A stretch of DNA of 64,000 bases from Aquabacterium sp. CECT 9606. GTDB lineage: Bacteria > Pseudomonadota > Gammaproteobacteria > Burkholderiales > Burkholderiaceae_C. This document shows, piece after piece, positions 24,431-33,968 of the stretch. The stretch's first letter is position 1, and each line of letters starts with the position of its first letter. The DNA lies in assembly GCF_918741295.1 (NCBI RefSeq), contig NZ_CAKKNB010000002.1, positions 124,001 to 188,000 of the forward strand. The letters are read 5' to 3'. The position numbers and the translations under genes were made by a program. The notes beneath the pieces were generated by a model. It had not been told where the DNA came from. It saw nothing but the letters and a program-made list of their open reading frames with translations, and did not search any database.

Positions 24431-26449
24431 TCAGCCTTTGAGCAACATACTTTCGGCCCGGGCCAGGTTTTGTGGCCTGCCCGACAGCACCAGGGTGTCG
24501 CCCGACTCCAGCACCAGGCCATGGTCGGGTGCCACCACGGCGCCATGGGCGCGGCGCACCGAGACCACGGCCACGCGCATTTCCTCGGCCGCGAGAGACT
24601 GGCTCAGGGTGTGGCCCACGCAGGCCGCATTGGCGCCCAAGGTGACCGACTGCAGGCGCTGCAGCTCCATCTCGTCCACCGTGTCGTCATCGCCTCCGTG
24701 GAAGTAGTCGCGCATGATGCCGTAGCGGGCTTGCCGCTGGGTTTGCACCAGGCGGATCACGCGGCGCATGGGCACGCCCACCAGGGCGAGGGCCTGAGAG
24801 GCCAGCATCAATGAACCTTCAATGGCCTCGGGCACGATCACGGTGGCGCCCGCGTTCTGCAGCTCGTCCAGGCTGCTGTCGTCGATGGTGCGGACCACCA
24901 CGGGCACCTCGGGCGCGTGCTCGTGCACCAGGTGCAGGATCTTCTTGGCCGAGGGGGTGTTGGGGTAGGTGATGACCACCGCGCTGGCCCGCGCCAGGCC
25001 GGCGGACACCAGGCTTTGCGGCCGGGTGGCATCGCCAAAGACCACGTTCTGGCCGGCTGCGGCCGCCTGTTGCACGCGGTCGGGGTCCAGGTCCAGCGCC
25101 ATGTAGGGGATGCCCTCCTGGGTGAGCAACCGCGCCAGGTTCTGGCCGCTGCGCCCATAGCCGCAGATCACCACGTGCTTTTCGATGTTGATGGCCTTGG
25201 TCGCGATCTTGGTCATGGCCAGCGATTGCAACAGCCAGTCGGTGGACGACAGCTTCATCACCAGGCGGTTGCTGCCCAGGATCATGAACGGCGTGGCCAG
25301 CATGGACAGCACCATCGCGGCCAGCACCGGGCTTTGCGCGCGCTCGGGCAGCAGGTGGTTGTCGGTGGCGAGGGACAGCAGCACGAAGCCGAACTCGCCG
25401 GCCTGCGCCAGGTACAGGCCCGTGCGCAAAGCCACGCCCGTGTCGGCGCCGAACAGCTGGCGCGCCAAGGCGGCGATCAGGCCGAACTTGAAGAGCACCG
25501 GCAAGGTGGTCAGCACGATCACCAGGGCCCAGCTGTCGACCACGATGTGCCAATCCAGCTTCATGCCGATGGTGATGAAGAACAGGCCCAGAAGCACATC
25601 GTGGAAGGGGCGGATGTCGGTTTCCACCTGGTGCTTGTATTCGGTCTCGGCGATCAGCATGCCGGCCAGGAAGGCGCCCAGCGCCATCGACAGGCCCGCG
25701 TGTTCGGTCAGCCACGACAGGCCCAAGGTGACCAGCAGCAGGTTGAGCATGAACAGCTCTTCGCTCTTGCGGCGCGCCACCAACGTGAGCCACCAGTGCA
25801 TCACCTTTTGCCCACCCACCAGCAGCAAGGTCAGCACCACCACGGCCTTGACGGTGGCGATGCCCAGGGTGCGCAGCAGATCTCCGCTGTTCTCGCCCAG
25901 GGCGGGGATCAGCACCAGCAAGGGCACCACGGCCAGATCCTGAAACAGCAGGATGCCCATGACGCGCTTGCCATGCGGGCTGTCCAGCTCCAGGCGCTCG
26001 GCCATCATCTTGACGACGATGGCGGTGCTGCTCATGGCCAGCGCGCCGCCCAGGGCCACGGCACTTTGCCAGTTCAGCGACCAGCCCAGCAGGCCGTGTT
26101 CGATGTTGAAATAAGGCAGCAGCGCATCCAGCGCGAAGTAGCCGGCCAGGGTGGCCAGCATGGTCACGCCCACTTGGCTGAAGCCCAGCCCGAACACCAG
26201 CGAACGCATGCTCTTGAGCTTGGGCAGGTTGAACTCCAGCCCGATCACGAACATCAGGAACACCACGCCGAACTCGGCCAGGTGGCGCACGCCGGCCGAA
26301 TCCTTGGCCAACGCCAGGGCGTTGGGCCCGATCACCACGCCCACCGCCAGGTAACCCAGCATCGGCGGCAACTTCACCAGACGGCACAGCACCACGCCCA
26401 GCACGGCGGCAAAAAGGTACAGCAAGGTGAGGTCGAGCGTGGAGGCCAT
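24431..26449 (-). CDS. CPA2-family monovalent cation:proton antiporter with TrkA-N and TrkA-C domains (KefB/YbaL-like)
   Basis: N-terminal antiporter fold, HVVICGYGRSGQNLARLL Rossmann motif. Confidence 0.92.
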   Translation of the reverse strand: MASTLDLTLLYLFAAVLGVVLCRLVKLPPMLGYLAVGVVIGPNALALAKDSAGVRHLAEFGVVFLMFVIGLEFNLPKLKSMRSLVFGLGFSQVGVTMLATLAGYFALDALLPYFNIEHGLLGWSLNWQSAVALGGALAMSSTAIVVKMMAERLELDSPHGKRVMGILLFQDLAVVPLLVLIPALGENSGDLLRTLGIATVKAVVVLTLLLVGGQKVMHWWLTLVARRKSEELFMLNLLLVTLGLSWLTEHAGLSMALGAFLAGMLIAETEYKHQVETDIRPFHDVLLGLFFITIGMKLDWHIVVDSWALVIVLTTLPVLFKFGLIAALARQLFGADTGVALRTGLYLAQAGEFGFVLLSLATDNHLLPERAQSPVLAAMVLSMLATPFMILGSNRLVMKLSSTDWLLQSLAMTKIATKAINIEKHVVICGYGRSGQNLARLLTQEGIPYMALDLDPDRVQQAAAAGQNVVFGDATRPQSLVSAGLARASAVVITYPNTPSAKKILHLVHEHAPEVPVVVRTIDDSSLDELQNAGATVIVPEAIEGSLMLASQALALVGVPMRRVIRLVQTQRQARYGIMRDYFHGGDDDTVDEMELQRLQSVTLGANAACVGHTLSQSLAAEEMRVAVVSVRRAHGAVVAPDHGLVLESGDTLVLSGRPQNLARAESMLLKG

Positions 26450-26487
26450 CTTGTCCCTAGAATCCTCTGATCCTACCCGGTGCGTTC

Positions 26488-27480
26488 ATGACCCAATTGC
26501 CCCCATCTTCCTTCGTCGCCCTGGCCCAGCAGGCGCTCAACATCGAATCGCAGGCCTTGCAGGACCTGAGTACCCGCCTGAGCGGCGAGGCCGGCGAGGC
26601 CTTTGCGCGGGCCGTGCAGGCCGTGCTGGCCTGCCAGGGCCGTGTGGTGGTGATGGGCATGGGCAAGAGTGGCCATGTGGGCCGCAAGATCGTGGCCACG
26701 CTGGCCTCCACCGGCACACCGGCCATGTTCGTGCACCCGGCCGAGGCCCACCACGGCGACCTGGGCATGGTCACGCCGGGTGACGTCGTGCTGGCCATCT
26801 CCAACTCGGGCGAAAGCGAAGAGCTGACCGCCTTGCTGCCTTTGCTCAAACGACAAGGCGTGGTCTTGCTGGCCATGACCGGGCGCCCGCAATCGTCCCT
26901 GGCCCGCCACGCCGACATCGTGCTGGACTGCGCTGTGGCGGTGGAAGCCTGCCCATTGAACCTGGCGCCCACCGCCAGCACCACTGCGCAGATGGCCCTG
27001 GGCGATGCCCTGGCCGTGACCCTGCTCGATGCGCGTGGCTTCAAGGCCGAAGACTTTGCCCGCTCGCACCCGGGCGGCGCCTTGGGCCGCAAGCTGCTCA
27101 CGCACCTGCGCGATGTGATGCGCTCGGGCGATGCCTTGCCCCGCGTCTTGCCACACGCCGCGTTCAGCGATGTGATGCGCGAAATGAGCGCCAAGGGCCT
27201 GGGCGCCGCCATCGTGGTCGATGCGGCTGGCAAGGTGCTGGGCGTGTTCACCGATGGCGACCTGCGCCGCAAGATTGAAGCGGGCGTGGAACTGCGCAGC
27301 GCCACCGCCGAGCAACTGATGACCCCGGGGCCGCGCGCCATCCGCGATGACGTGCTGGCCGCCGAGGCCGTGGCCCTGATGGAAACCCACCGCGTCAACA
27401 CCCTGCTGGTGGTCGATGCCGATGGCGTGCTCACGGGCGCCGTCACCACCAACGACCTGATGCGCGCGAAGGTGATCTGA
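26488..27480 (+). CDS. kdsD: KpsF/GutQ family arabinose-5-phosphate isomerase
   Basis: SIS domain MGMGKSGHVGRKIVATLASTGTPAMFVHPAEAHHGDLGM plus CBS domains. Confidence 0.95.
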   Translation: MTQLPPSSFVALAQQALNIESQALQDLSTRLSGEAGEAFARAVQAVLACQGRVVVMGMGKSGHVGRKIVATLASTGTPAMFVHPAEAHHGDLGMVTPGDVVLAISNSGESEELTALLPLLKRQGVVLLAMTGRPQSSLARHADIVLDCAVAVEACPLNLAPTASTTAQMALGDALAVTLLDARGFKAEDFARSHPGGALGRKLLTHLRDVMRSGDALPRVLPHAAFSDVMREMSAKGLGAAIVVDAAGKVLGVFTDGDLRRKIEAGVELRSATAEQLMTPGPRAIRDDVLAAEAVALMETHRVNTLLVVDADGVLTGAVTTNDLMRAKVI

Positions 27481-27481
27481 C

Positions 27482-28069
27482 ATGCGAAGCCTCAACCCGA
27501 CCCTGTCGTTCTCAGCCGATTTAAGGCCCTTTGCCCGGAGCATCCGCGCCGCCATCTTCGATGTCGATGGTGTGCTCACCGATGGCAGCTTGTTCATCAG
27601 CGAAGCGGGCGAAACGCTCAAGGCCTTCAACGCGCTCGATGGCCATGGCCTCAAGCTGCTGGCGCAAGGTGGCATCACGCCCATCGTGATCACCGGGCGC
27701 GATTCGCCCGCCGTGCGCCGCCGCCTGAAGGACCTGGGTCTGGTCCACGCCGTGTTTGGCGCGCACGACAAACTGGCCGCGGCCGAACCTTTGCTGGCCT
27801 CGCTGGGCCTGCCCTGGCGTGATGTGGCCGTGATGGGCGACGACTGGCCCGACCTGCCCTTGATGGTGCGCGCCGGCTTCGCGTGTGCACCCCTCAACGC
27901 CCATGCCGAGGTGAAAGCCATCGCCCGCCACGTGACCACCTTGCGCGGCGGCGAAGGCGCGGCACGTGAATGCTGCGACCTGCTCTTGTGGGCCACCGGA
28001 CGCTATGAGGCTTTGCTGCGCGGCCACCTCGAGACCTTGGACACCACGTCGGACGGCGCCACGCCATGA
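27482..28069 (+). CDS. kdsC: 3-deoxy-D-manno-octulosonate 8-phosphate phosphatase
   Basis: IFDVDGVLTDGSLFISEAGETLKAFNALDGHGLKLL; adjacent to kdsD. Confidence 0.95.
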   Translation: MRSLNPTLSFSADLRPFARSIRAAIFDVDGVLTDGSLFISEAGETLKAFNALDGHGLKLLAQGGITPIVITGRDSPAVRRRLKDLGLVHAVFGAHDKLAAAEPLLASLGLPWRDVAVMGDDWPDLPLMVRAGFACAPLNAHAEVKAIARHVTTLRGGEGAARECCDLLLWATGRYEALLRGHLETLDTTSDGATP

Positions 28070-28698
28070 GCAACCGTCGCTGGCTCACCGCGCTGGACCA
28101 TGCCCGTGCCGCCGTGCCCATGGTGGCCTTGTCCGGTCTGGCCGCCTTCACGTGGTGGCTGGTGCAATCGGCCCCGTCGCTCGATGGCGCCCGGCCCGCG
28201 GCCAAGGCCTCGTCCAGCCCCGACTATGAACTGCAGAAAGCGCGCATCGAGCGCTACAACGCTGATGGCCGGTTGATCGCCATCCTGGATGGCCAGGCCA
28301 TGCGCCACTATGCCGTTGGTGACCGCCTGGAGATCGACGCTGTGCAATTGTCGGCGCGTGATCTGCAGGGCCAGCACGTGCAAGGCGTGGCCCGCCAGGG
28401 TGAAGCCCTTGGCAACCAGGACACCGTGATCCTGCACGGCGGTGCGCGTGTGGTGGCCACACCGGCATCGGGCGCTGACGTCAAAGGCCAGCGTGTGGAC
28501 CAGTCGCCCGTGGTCATCGAAGGCGAAATGCTGCGCTTCAACACGCGGGATCGGGTGGTGAGCTCGGAGTTGCCGGTCAAGATCACGCATGCCCAAGGGC
28601 AGATGGTGGGCGGCACCCTGCGTTATGAAGAAGCCACCCGGATCGGCGAGTTGGGCCAGCGTGTTCGTGGGCGGTACGACGCGCCCGCCCGCCAGTGA
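28066..28698 (+). CDS. lptC: LPS export ABC transporter periplasmic protein LptC
   Basis: Single TM plus LptC-type periplasmic domain; downstream of kdsC. Confidence 0.88.
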   Translation: MSNRRWLTALDHARAAVPMVALSGLAAFTWWLVQSAPSLDGARPAAKASSSPDYELQKARIERYNADGRLIAILDGQAMRHYAVGDRLEIDAVQLSARDLQGQHVQGVARQGEALGNQDTVILHGGARVVATPASGADVKGQRVDQSPVVIEGEMLRFNTRDRVVSSELPVKITHAQGQMVGGTLRYEEATRIGELGQRVRGRYDAPARQ

Positions 28699-29483
28699 CT
28701 TTTCCGCGCGCCCGGCCGCTGGCGTTCATCACGGGTGCTTCCAGTGGCATTGGCCAGGCGCTGGCCGCGCGTTATGTGCAGGCAGGTTGGCGCGTGGCCC
28801 TGGTGGCCCGGCGGGCCGATCAGATGCGCGAGTGGGCCACGCAGCAGGGCTGGCCCGCCGACCACTGGTCTGTGCATGGCGCCGATGTGCGCGATGAAGC
28901 CCAGGTGCTGGCCGCCGCCAGCGAGTGCCTGCGCATCCACGGGTTGCCCGACGTGGTGATCGCCAATGCCGGCATCAGTGTGGGCGTGGATTTGTCCCTG
29001 GCCGAAGACCTGCCCGTGCTGCGCGACCTGCTGGAGACCCATGTCATGGGCGTGGCGTCGACCTTCCAGCCATTCATCGCGCCCATGCGTGAGCGGGGAT
29101 CGGGCACCTTGGTGGGCGTGGCCAGCGTGGCTGCTATGCGCGGGCTGCCCGGCCATGCCGGCTACTGCGGCGCCAAGGCGGCCGTGGTGCATGTGTGCGA
29201 AACCTTGCGGGGCGAACTCAAGCCCTTTGGCGTGAAGGTGGTGACCATCGCGCCGGGCTACATCGACACCCCGCTGACCCAGGGCAATGACTACCCCATG
29301 CCCTTTTTGATGACGCCTGAAGCCTTTGCCCACCGCGCCTTCAAGGCGATCAGCGCGGGGGTGCGCTTTCGCGTCATCCCTTGGCCCATGGGCATCGTGG
29401 CCGCGGTGCTGCGCTTCATGCCGCGCTGGTTGTTCGACGCCGTGGTGGGTGCCCAGAAGCACCGCAAAAAACGCCGCCGTTGA
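28695..29483 (+). CDS. SDR family NAD(P)-dependent oxidoreductase
   Basis: FITGASSGIGQALAARY; YCGAKAAV; GTG start overlapping lptC stop (GTGA). Confidence 0.9.
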   Translation: MTFPRARPLAFITGASSGIGQALAARYVQAGWRVALVARRADQMREWATQQGWPADHWSVHGADVRDEAQVLAAASECLRIHGLPDVVIANAGISVGVDLSLAEDLPVLRDLLETHVMGVASTFQPFIAPMRERGSGTLVGVASVAAMRGLPGHAGYCGAKAAVVHVCETLRGELKPFGVKVVTIAPGYIDTPLTQGNDYPMPFLMTPEAFAHRAFKAISAGVRFRVIPWPMGIVAAVLRFMPRWLFDAVVGAQKHRKKRRR

Positions 29484-29500
29484 ATTTGGAGCGGCCATGA

Positions 29501-29532
29501 AAAAAGGCGACGCCTTGAAGCACCGCCTTTTT
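29501..29532 (+). terminator. Terminator between convergent SDR and RRM genes
   Basis: AAAAAGGCG...CGCCTTTTT, 9-bp arms, usable in both directions. Confidence 0.7.
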
Positions 29533-29573
29533 GCAGATCGTCGTGACCCATGCGGGCCACGAATCGATTTTTT

Positions 29574-30047
29574 TTAGTAACCGCCGCCGCCGTAGCCGCC
29601 GCCACCGGAGCGGCCACCGCCGCCACCACCGTAGCCGCCGCCGCCACCGGAACGGCCACCGCCGCCACCGTAGCCGCCGCCACCACCTTCACGACGGCCA
29701 CCGCCGCCGCCACCACCACCGCCGTAGCCGCCGCCACCACCGGCGCCGCCACCGCTACCGCCGCCACCGTAGGGGCTGCGGAAACCGCTGGGACGTTCTT
29801 CACGAGGACGGGCCTCGTTCACCACGATGGCGCGGCCAGCCAGAGATTGGCCATTCATGCCATTGATGGCAGCTTGTGCTTCTGGGTCGGTGCCCATTTC
29901 AACGAAACCAAAGCCCTTGGAGCGACCGGTGTCGCGGTCCATCATGACCTTGGCGGAGCTGACGGCTCCAAATTGCGAGAAAGCATCTTGCAGATCCTGA
30001 TCGCGCACGCTGTAGGCAAGATTGCCCACGTAAAGTTTGTTGCCCAC
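29574..30047 (-). CDS. RRM-domain RNA-binding protein with glycine-rich C-terminal tail
   Basis: KLYVGNLAYSV (RNP2), SKGFGFVEM (RNP1), then (GGGGY)n tail. Confidence 0.95.
   Translation of the reverse strand: MGNKLYVGNLAYSVRDQDLQDAFSQFGAVSSAKVMMDRDTGRSKGFGFVEMGTDPEAQAAINGMNGQSLAGRAIVVNEARPREERPSGFRSPYGGGGSGGGAGGGGGYGGGGGGGGGRREGGGGGYGGGGGRSGGGGGYGGGGGGRSGGGGYGGGGY
29578..29768 (-). repeat. Degenerate CCGCCGCC/ACCGCC trinucleotide-type repeat encoding Gly-rich tail
   Basis: Direct reading of low-complexity sequence. Confidence 0.9.
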
Positions 30048-30265
30048 GAGAGAGCTCCTTTCAAAGTAACCATGTGGAGCTTCAACCCATCAGGACCCAT
30101 TCCATCGAAGGTGCCGCTTCCAGACACAGACTCGCACATTATGGGTGAGACTTTATTGTCTGGCCAATATTTTCAAGCGTTTTCAACCCTTATTTGTGCG
30201 CATATGTCAACCCACTGACCCGGCTGTTGTGCTTCTCCCTCAATCCTGGCTAAGGGCTTGCCCCT

Positions 30266-31315
30266 ATGATTTGGCCCATGCCCTCCACTTCTTTTCACCA
30301 CCCGCATGGGTCGTCTTTTGCCCAGCGGTTTGACTGGTGGCGTGCCCTGATCCGCGTCTTGGCCAGCGTCGAGGCGATCCGCGATGGCCGCGCCATGTAT
30401 GTTCTTTTGGCCAGTTTCTCGGCCACGGGGCTGGCCGTGGCTTGCGCCCAGGCGTCGATGGCCCGCAGCGATGTGCCCTGGGCGATCGGGCAGGGCGCGG
30501 CCGCCTTGTTCATCGCGTTTTATGGCAGCAATGCGGCCGGCCTGTTGCTGATGGACCGGGCCATGGGCCGCCCCGGCCGGGACGTGGGCCAGGCATTGGA
30601 AGATGCCTTGGGCATCGCGCACCGTCTGCTCTTCTCACTGGTGGTGATCTCGCTGGTGGCGGCGGTGCTGGCGGGTGCGGTGCTGGGGCTGTTCTGGCTG
30701 TGTTCGCTGCCCAAGGTGGGGCCCTGGTTGTTCGTGGTCGTGGTGCCGCTCACCGTGATGGTGCTGGGCTTGGCCCTGGTGGCCGGGGCGGCCATCGTCG
30801 GGCCGCTGGCCGGGCCTTCGGTCTGGGCCGGGGCGTCGTCGCTTGAAAGCCCGCGCATTTTGTGGCGCCTGATCCGAGAGCAGTTGCTGCAGGGGGCCGT
30901 GCTGATGGCCTCCTTGAGCGTGGTCACCGCGCTGGTGGGCGCGGGCGCCAGTTTCGTGGTGATTGCGGGTGGGCGGGTCATGGCCTTGTTGTCGGTCTGG
31001 CTGTTGGATGTGGACGTGGCGCCCGAGCTGTTCATGGCGGGCCTGTTCGGCCACAGCCTGCGCGGCGTGCCGGTGGCCAGCGTGCCCGCCGATGCGGTGC
31101 CCTACATCTCGGCGGCGTCGGTGGGTGGGGGCGTGGTGTTCGCGCTGGGCCTGGTGCTGCCCACCTTGGTCTACCTGCGGGGCGTGTGCGAGATCTACGT
31201 GACCTTGCGTGAGCGCATGGCCGAGACCGATGCGCACCATGCCGATCTAAAAATGCGCCAGGTAGCCGCCATCGACCGCCAGGGTCTGGCCGGTGATGTA
31301 GCTGGCGGCACCTGA
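30266..31315 (+). CDS. Polytopic membrane protein of unknown function
   Basis: Multiple hydrophobic helices; long ORF with consistent coding character. Confidence 0.65.
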   Translation: MIWPMPSTSFHHPHGSSFAQRFDWWRALIRVLASVEAIRDGRAMYVLLASFSATGLAVACAQASMARSDVPWAIGQGAAALFIAFYGSNAAGLLLMDRAMGRPGRDVGQALEDALGIAHRLLFSLVVISLVAAVLAGAVLGLFWLCSLPKVGPWLFVVVVPLTVMVLGLALVAGAAIVGPLAGPSVWAGASSLESPRILWRLIREQLLQGAVLMASLSVVTALVGAGASFVVIAGGRVMALLSVWLLDVDVAPELFMAGLFGHSLRGVPVASVPADAVPYISAASVGGGVVFALGLVLPTLVYLRGVCEIYVTLRERMAETDAHHADLKMRQVAAIDRQGLAGDVAGGT

Positions 31316-32044
31316 GGCCAGGAAGACCACGGCCCCGGCGATTTCACCCGGGTCGCCCCAGCGCCCCAGCGAAGTGCGTTGGCCCAGCCAGTGGGCCACG
31401 GCCGCATCGGCCACCATCTCGCGGTTGGCTTCGGTGGCGAAGTAGCCCGGGGCCACCGCGTTGACCGTGATGCCCCGCGGCCCAAGTTCTGCGGCCAAGG
31501 CCCGGGTCAGCGCATCCAGGCCACCCTTGGCGGTGGTGTAGGCCACGTCGCCCGCGCGCGAAATCGGCCCGGCGATCGATGTGATGTTGATGATGCGCCC
31601 GCCCGCGGCGGTGCCCTGGCCCACCGGCATGAGCCGCGCCGCCTGCCGGGCCAGCTCCAGTGGTGCCACCAGGTTGACCTCGAGCAGGCGGCGCACCTCG
31701 TCCAGCGCGAAATCGTCCAGGGGGCGGCGGTCGCGCTGGCCCACGTTGTTGACCAGGATGTGCAGGGCGCCGTGGCGCTGGCGCAGTTCGTCCATCGCGC
31801 GGGCCACCGCCTCGGCATGGCCGATGTCGAACACGGCGGGGTGGGCCTGGCCGCCCTCGGTGATGATGTCTTGGACCGCGGCATGGACGGCATCTGCGTG
31901 GCGGCCATTGACCAGCACTTGCGCGCCGGCCTGGGCCAAGGCGCGGGCCATGCTCAGGCCCAGGCCCCGGGCCGAACCGGTGACCAGGGCCAGCCGGCCG
32001 TCCAGGCGGAAAGGGTGGGGCGGGGTTGGAGCGGGAGGGGTCAT
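31247..32044 (-). CDS. SDR family oxidoreductase (gluconate 5-dehydrogenase-like)
   Basis: LVTGSARGLGLSMARALAQAGA; YTTAKGGLDALTRALA; AVAPGYFATEAN. Confidence 0.9.
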   Translation of the reverse strand: MTPPAPTPPHPFRLDGRLALVTGSARGLGLSMARALAQAGAQVLVNGRHADAVHAAVQDIITEGGQAHPAVFDIGHAEAVARAMDELRQRHGALHILVNNVGQRDRRPLDDFALDEVRRLLEVNLVAPLELARQAARLMPVGQGTAAGGRIINITSIAGPISRAGDVAYTTAKGGLDALTRALAAELGPRGITVNAVAPGYFATEANREMVADAAVAHWLGQRTSLGRWGDPGEIAGAVVFLASGAASYITGQTLAVDGGYLAHF

Positions 32045-32471
32045 GACCGATACGATAGGGCCTTTTGCCGCGACCATGACGACGCCCGAGCCCTGCCCCT
32101 GTGGATTGCCCGCCACCTATCTGGCGTGCTGTGGTCGTTACCACCAAGGACCACTGGCCGGGCAGGCGCCCACGCCCGAGGCCTTGATGCGCTCGCGTTA
32201 CAGCGCCTTCGTCAAGGACTTGCGCGACTACCTGCTGAGCACCTGGCACCCCTCCACCCGCCCGCCCTTGATCGAGCCGCCCGAGCCGGGCCTGAAGTGG
32301 TTGGGCTTGACGGTGCGGCACGCTGTCATGACGTCGGAAGACGAGGGCACCGTGGACTTCGTGGCGCGCAGCAAGTTGGGCGGACGCGCCCACCGTTTGC
32401 AGGAGGTCAGCGCGTTTGTCCGCGAAGGTGGGCGCTGGTATTACGTCGATGCCCCTCAAATGCGGGGTTAA
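32043..32471 (+). CDS. YchJ family protein (SEC-C-type N-terminal zinc motif)
   Basis: PCPCGLPATYLACCGRYHQG; LMRSRYSAFV; start 32043 or 32076. Confidence 0.88.
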   Translation: MTDTIGPFAATMTTPEPCPCGLPATYLACCGRYHQGPLAGQAPTPEALMRSRYSAFVKDLRDYLLSTWHPSTRPPLIEPPEPGLKWLGLTVRHAVMTSEDEGTVDFVARSKLGGRAHRLQEVSAFVREGGRWYYVDAPQMRG

Positions 32472-32563
32472 TGCCTGAGTGAAAGGGCTTCCCCGCAAGA
32501 CAAGTTCTGGGCAAATCCGTATGGTTGGAGGTTGTTGTTCACGCATTAGACGAAGCGCATCAG

Positions 32564-33577
32564 ATGTTGCCCTCACTCGATCTCGACCCCGTCAAGACCA
32601 TGATGCTGATCCTCGGCGGATCGGCCGTGGCGATCACCGCCCTGGAAGGGGTGCTGATCGCGCGCAACCGGGGGCCTGAGGCCTACGACTGGAAGGCGTT
32701 CTGGACCACCATCCGCATCAACATGTGGCGCGCCCTCGTCGAGGCCATTCCCATGGGCGCGGTGATCGGCGTGGCCTTGCCTTTCGGCGCCTGGGTCTAC
32801 GAGCACCGCCTGTTCACGGTGCCGATGGACACCTGGTGGGGCTGGGTGGCCATGTTCTTCTGCACCGAGTTCTTCTATTACTGGTTGCACCGCACGGGCC
32901 ACCGGGTGCGCTGGTACTGGGCCTCGCATTCCATCCACCACTCGGGCAACCAGTACAACCTGTCGGCGGCTTTCCGCCAATCGGTCACGGGCAAAATCTC
33001 GGGCGGTTTCATTTTCTTCGCACCGCAGTGCTTCTTCGGTTTCTCGCCCAATGCCGTGCTGATCTCCTACGGCGTGAACCTGGCCTACCAGTTCTGGATC
33101 CACACCGACCTGATCGACAAGATGGGCTGGATGGAGGGCTGGCTGAACACCCCCTCGGCGCACCGTGTGCACCACGCTGCCAATGTCGAATACCTGGATG
33201 CCAATTACGGCGGCACGATCATGATCTTCGACCGCCTCTTCGGCACCTACGTGCCCGAGAAGCAAGGTGTGCCGATCCGCTATGGTCTGGTCAAGCAGGT
33301 GACGACGAACAGCGCGCTGAAGATTCTGTTCAGCGAATGGATCGCCATTTTCAGGGATGTGTTCCGGGCGCGCCGCTTGCGCGATGCCTTGGGCTACATG
33401 TTCATGCCGCCAGGCTGGGCGCCCGATGGTCAGGGCTTGACCACCGCCGACCTGCGCCGCGAGATGGCCGCCCGGACGGGCTCGCCCACCGGCGTGCCGC
33501 CAGACGAGTTGCTGGACCGCCATCGCCGCCCACATGACGCAGAGGCCGACGACCTGGCGTTGAAAACCGCGCCTTGA
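32564..33577 (+). CDS. Sterol desaturase / fatty acid hydroxylase family protein
   Basis: HRTGHRVRW, HSIHHS, HRVHHAANVEYLDANYGG; alternative start 32525. Confidence 0.9.
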   Translation: MLPSLDLDPVKTMMLILGGSAVAITALEGVLIARNRGPEAYDWKAFWTTIRINMWRALVEAIPMGAVIGVALPFGAWVYEHRLFTVPMDTWWGWVAMFFCTEFFYYWLHRTGHRVRWYWASHSIHHSGNQYNLSAAFRQSVTGKISGGFIFFAPQCFFGFSPNAVLISYGVNLAYQFWIHTDLIDKMGWMEGWLNTPSAHRVHHAANVEYLDANYGGTIMIFDRLFGTYVPEKQGVPIRYGLVKQVTTNSALKILFSEWIAIFRDVFRARRLRDALGYMFMPPGWAPDGQGLTTADLRREMAARTGSPTGVPPDELLDRHRRPHDAEADDLALKTAP

Positions 33578-33588
33578 TCCGTGGGTGA

Positions 33589-33852
33589 TCAGCTGGCGGT
33601 GTCGGCCTCCAGCCGGCCCAGCCACCGCATGGCGTACTGCCGGTCGGTGCCGCACATCTCGTGCGAAGGCTGAAGCGATCCGCACACTGCGGGCCGCTCG
33701 GGCAGGCCGAACAATTGGCAACGCCAATCAGTGCTCAAGTGCGGGCAGGGCACGCCAGCCGGCTTGCCCTGGGGCAAGCCCGGCATGGGCGACGAAATGG
33801 AGGGGGCAATGCAGCACGCGGCGCAACCTGGGCGGCAGTTCATGGCCTGCAT
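33589..33852 (-). CDS. YkgJ family cysteine cluster protein
   Basis: [35 protein letters not shown]. Confidence 0.9.
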   Translation of the reverse strand: MQAMNCRPGCAACCIAPSISSPMPGLPQGKPAGVPCPHLSTDWRCQLFGLPERPAVCGSLQPSHEMCGTDRQYAMRWLGRLEADTAS

Positions 33853-33968
33853 TGTCTGTCTGCCACCGCGGGTGTTGGAAAAAAAGCCCTGTTTTAATAT
33901 TCTTCGCGATGACAGCGCTTGTTCGAACGGATCCTAACGAAGCGGGCCGGATTTGCAAACCCCCTGGT

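Noticed and set aside
24819-26470. Long ORFs on both strands in alternative frames of the Kef-type antiporter gene
   Set aside because: Composition artefacts; the 24431..26449 frame has clear antiporter and TrkA-N motifs.
29578-29768. GC-rich repeat considered as a CRISPR or minisatellite
   Set aside because: It is an in-frame Gly-rich tail of an RNA-binding protein, with no unique spacers.
29531-30218. 222-aa and 111-aa ORFs antisense to the RRM gene
   Set aside because: Translations of the glycine-codon repeat in the wrong strand (Thr/Ala and Arg/His repeats).
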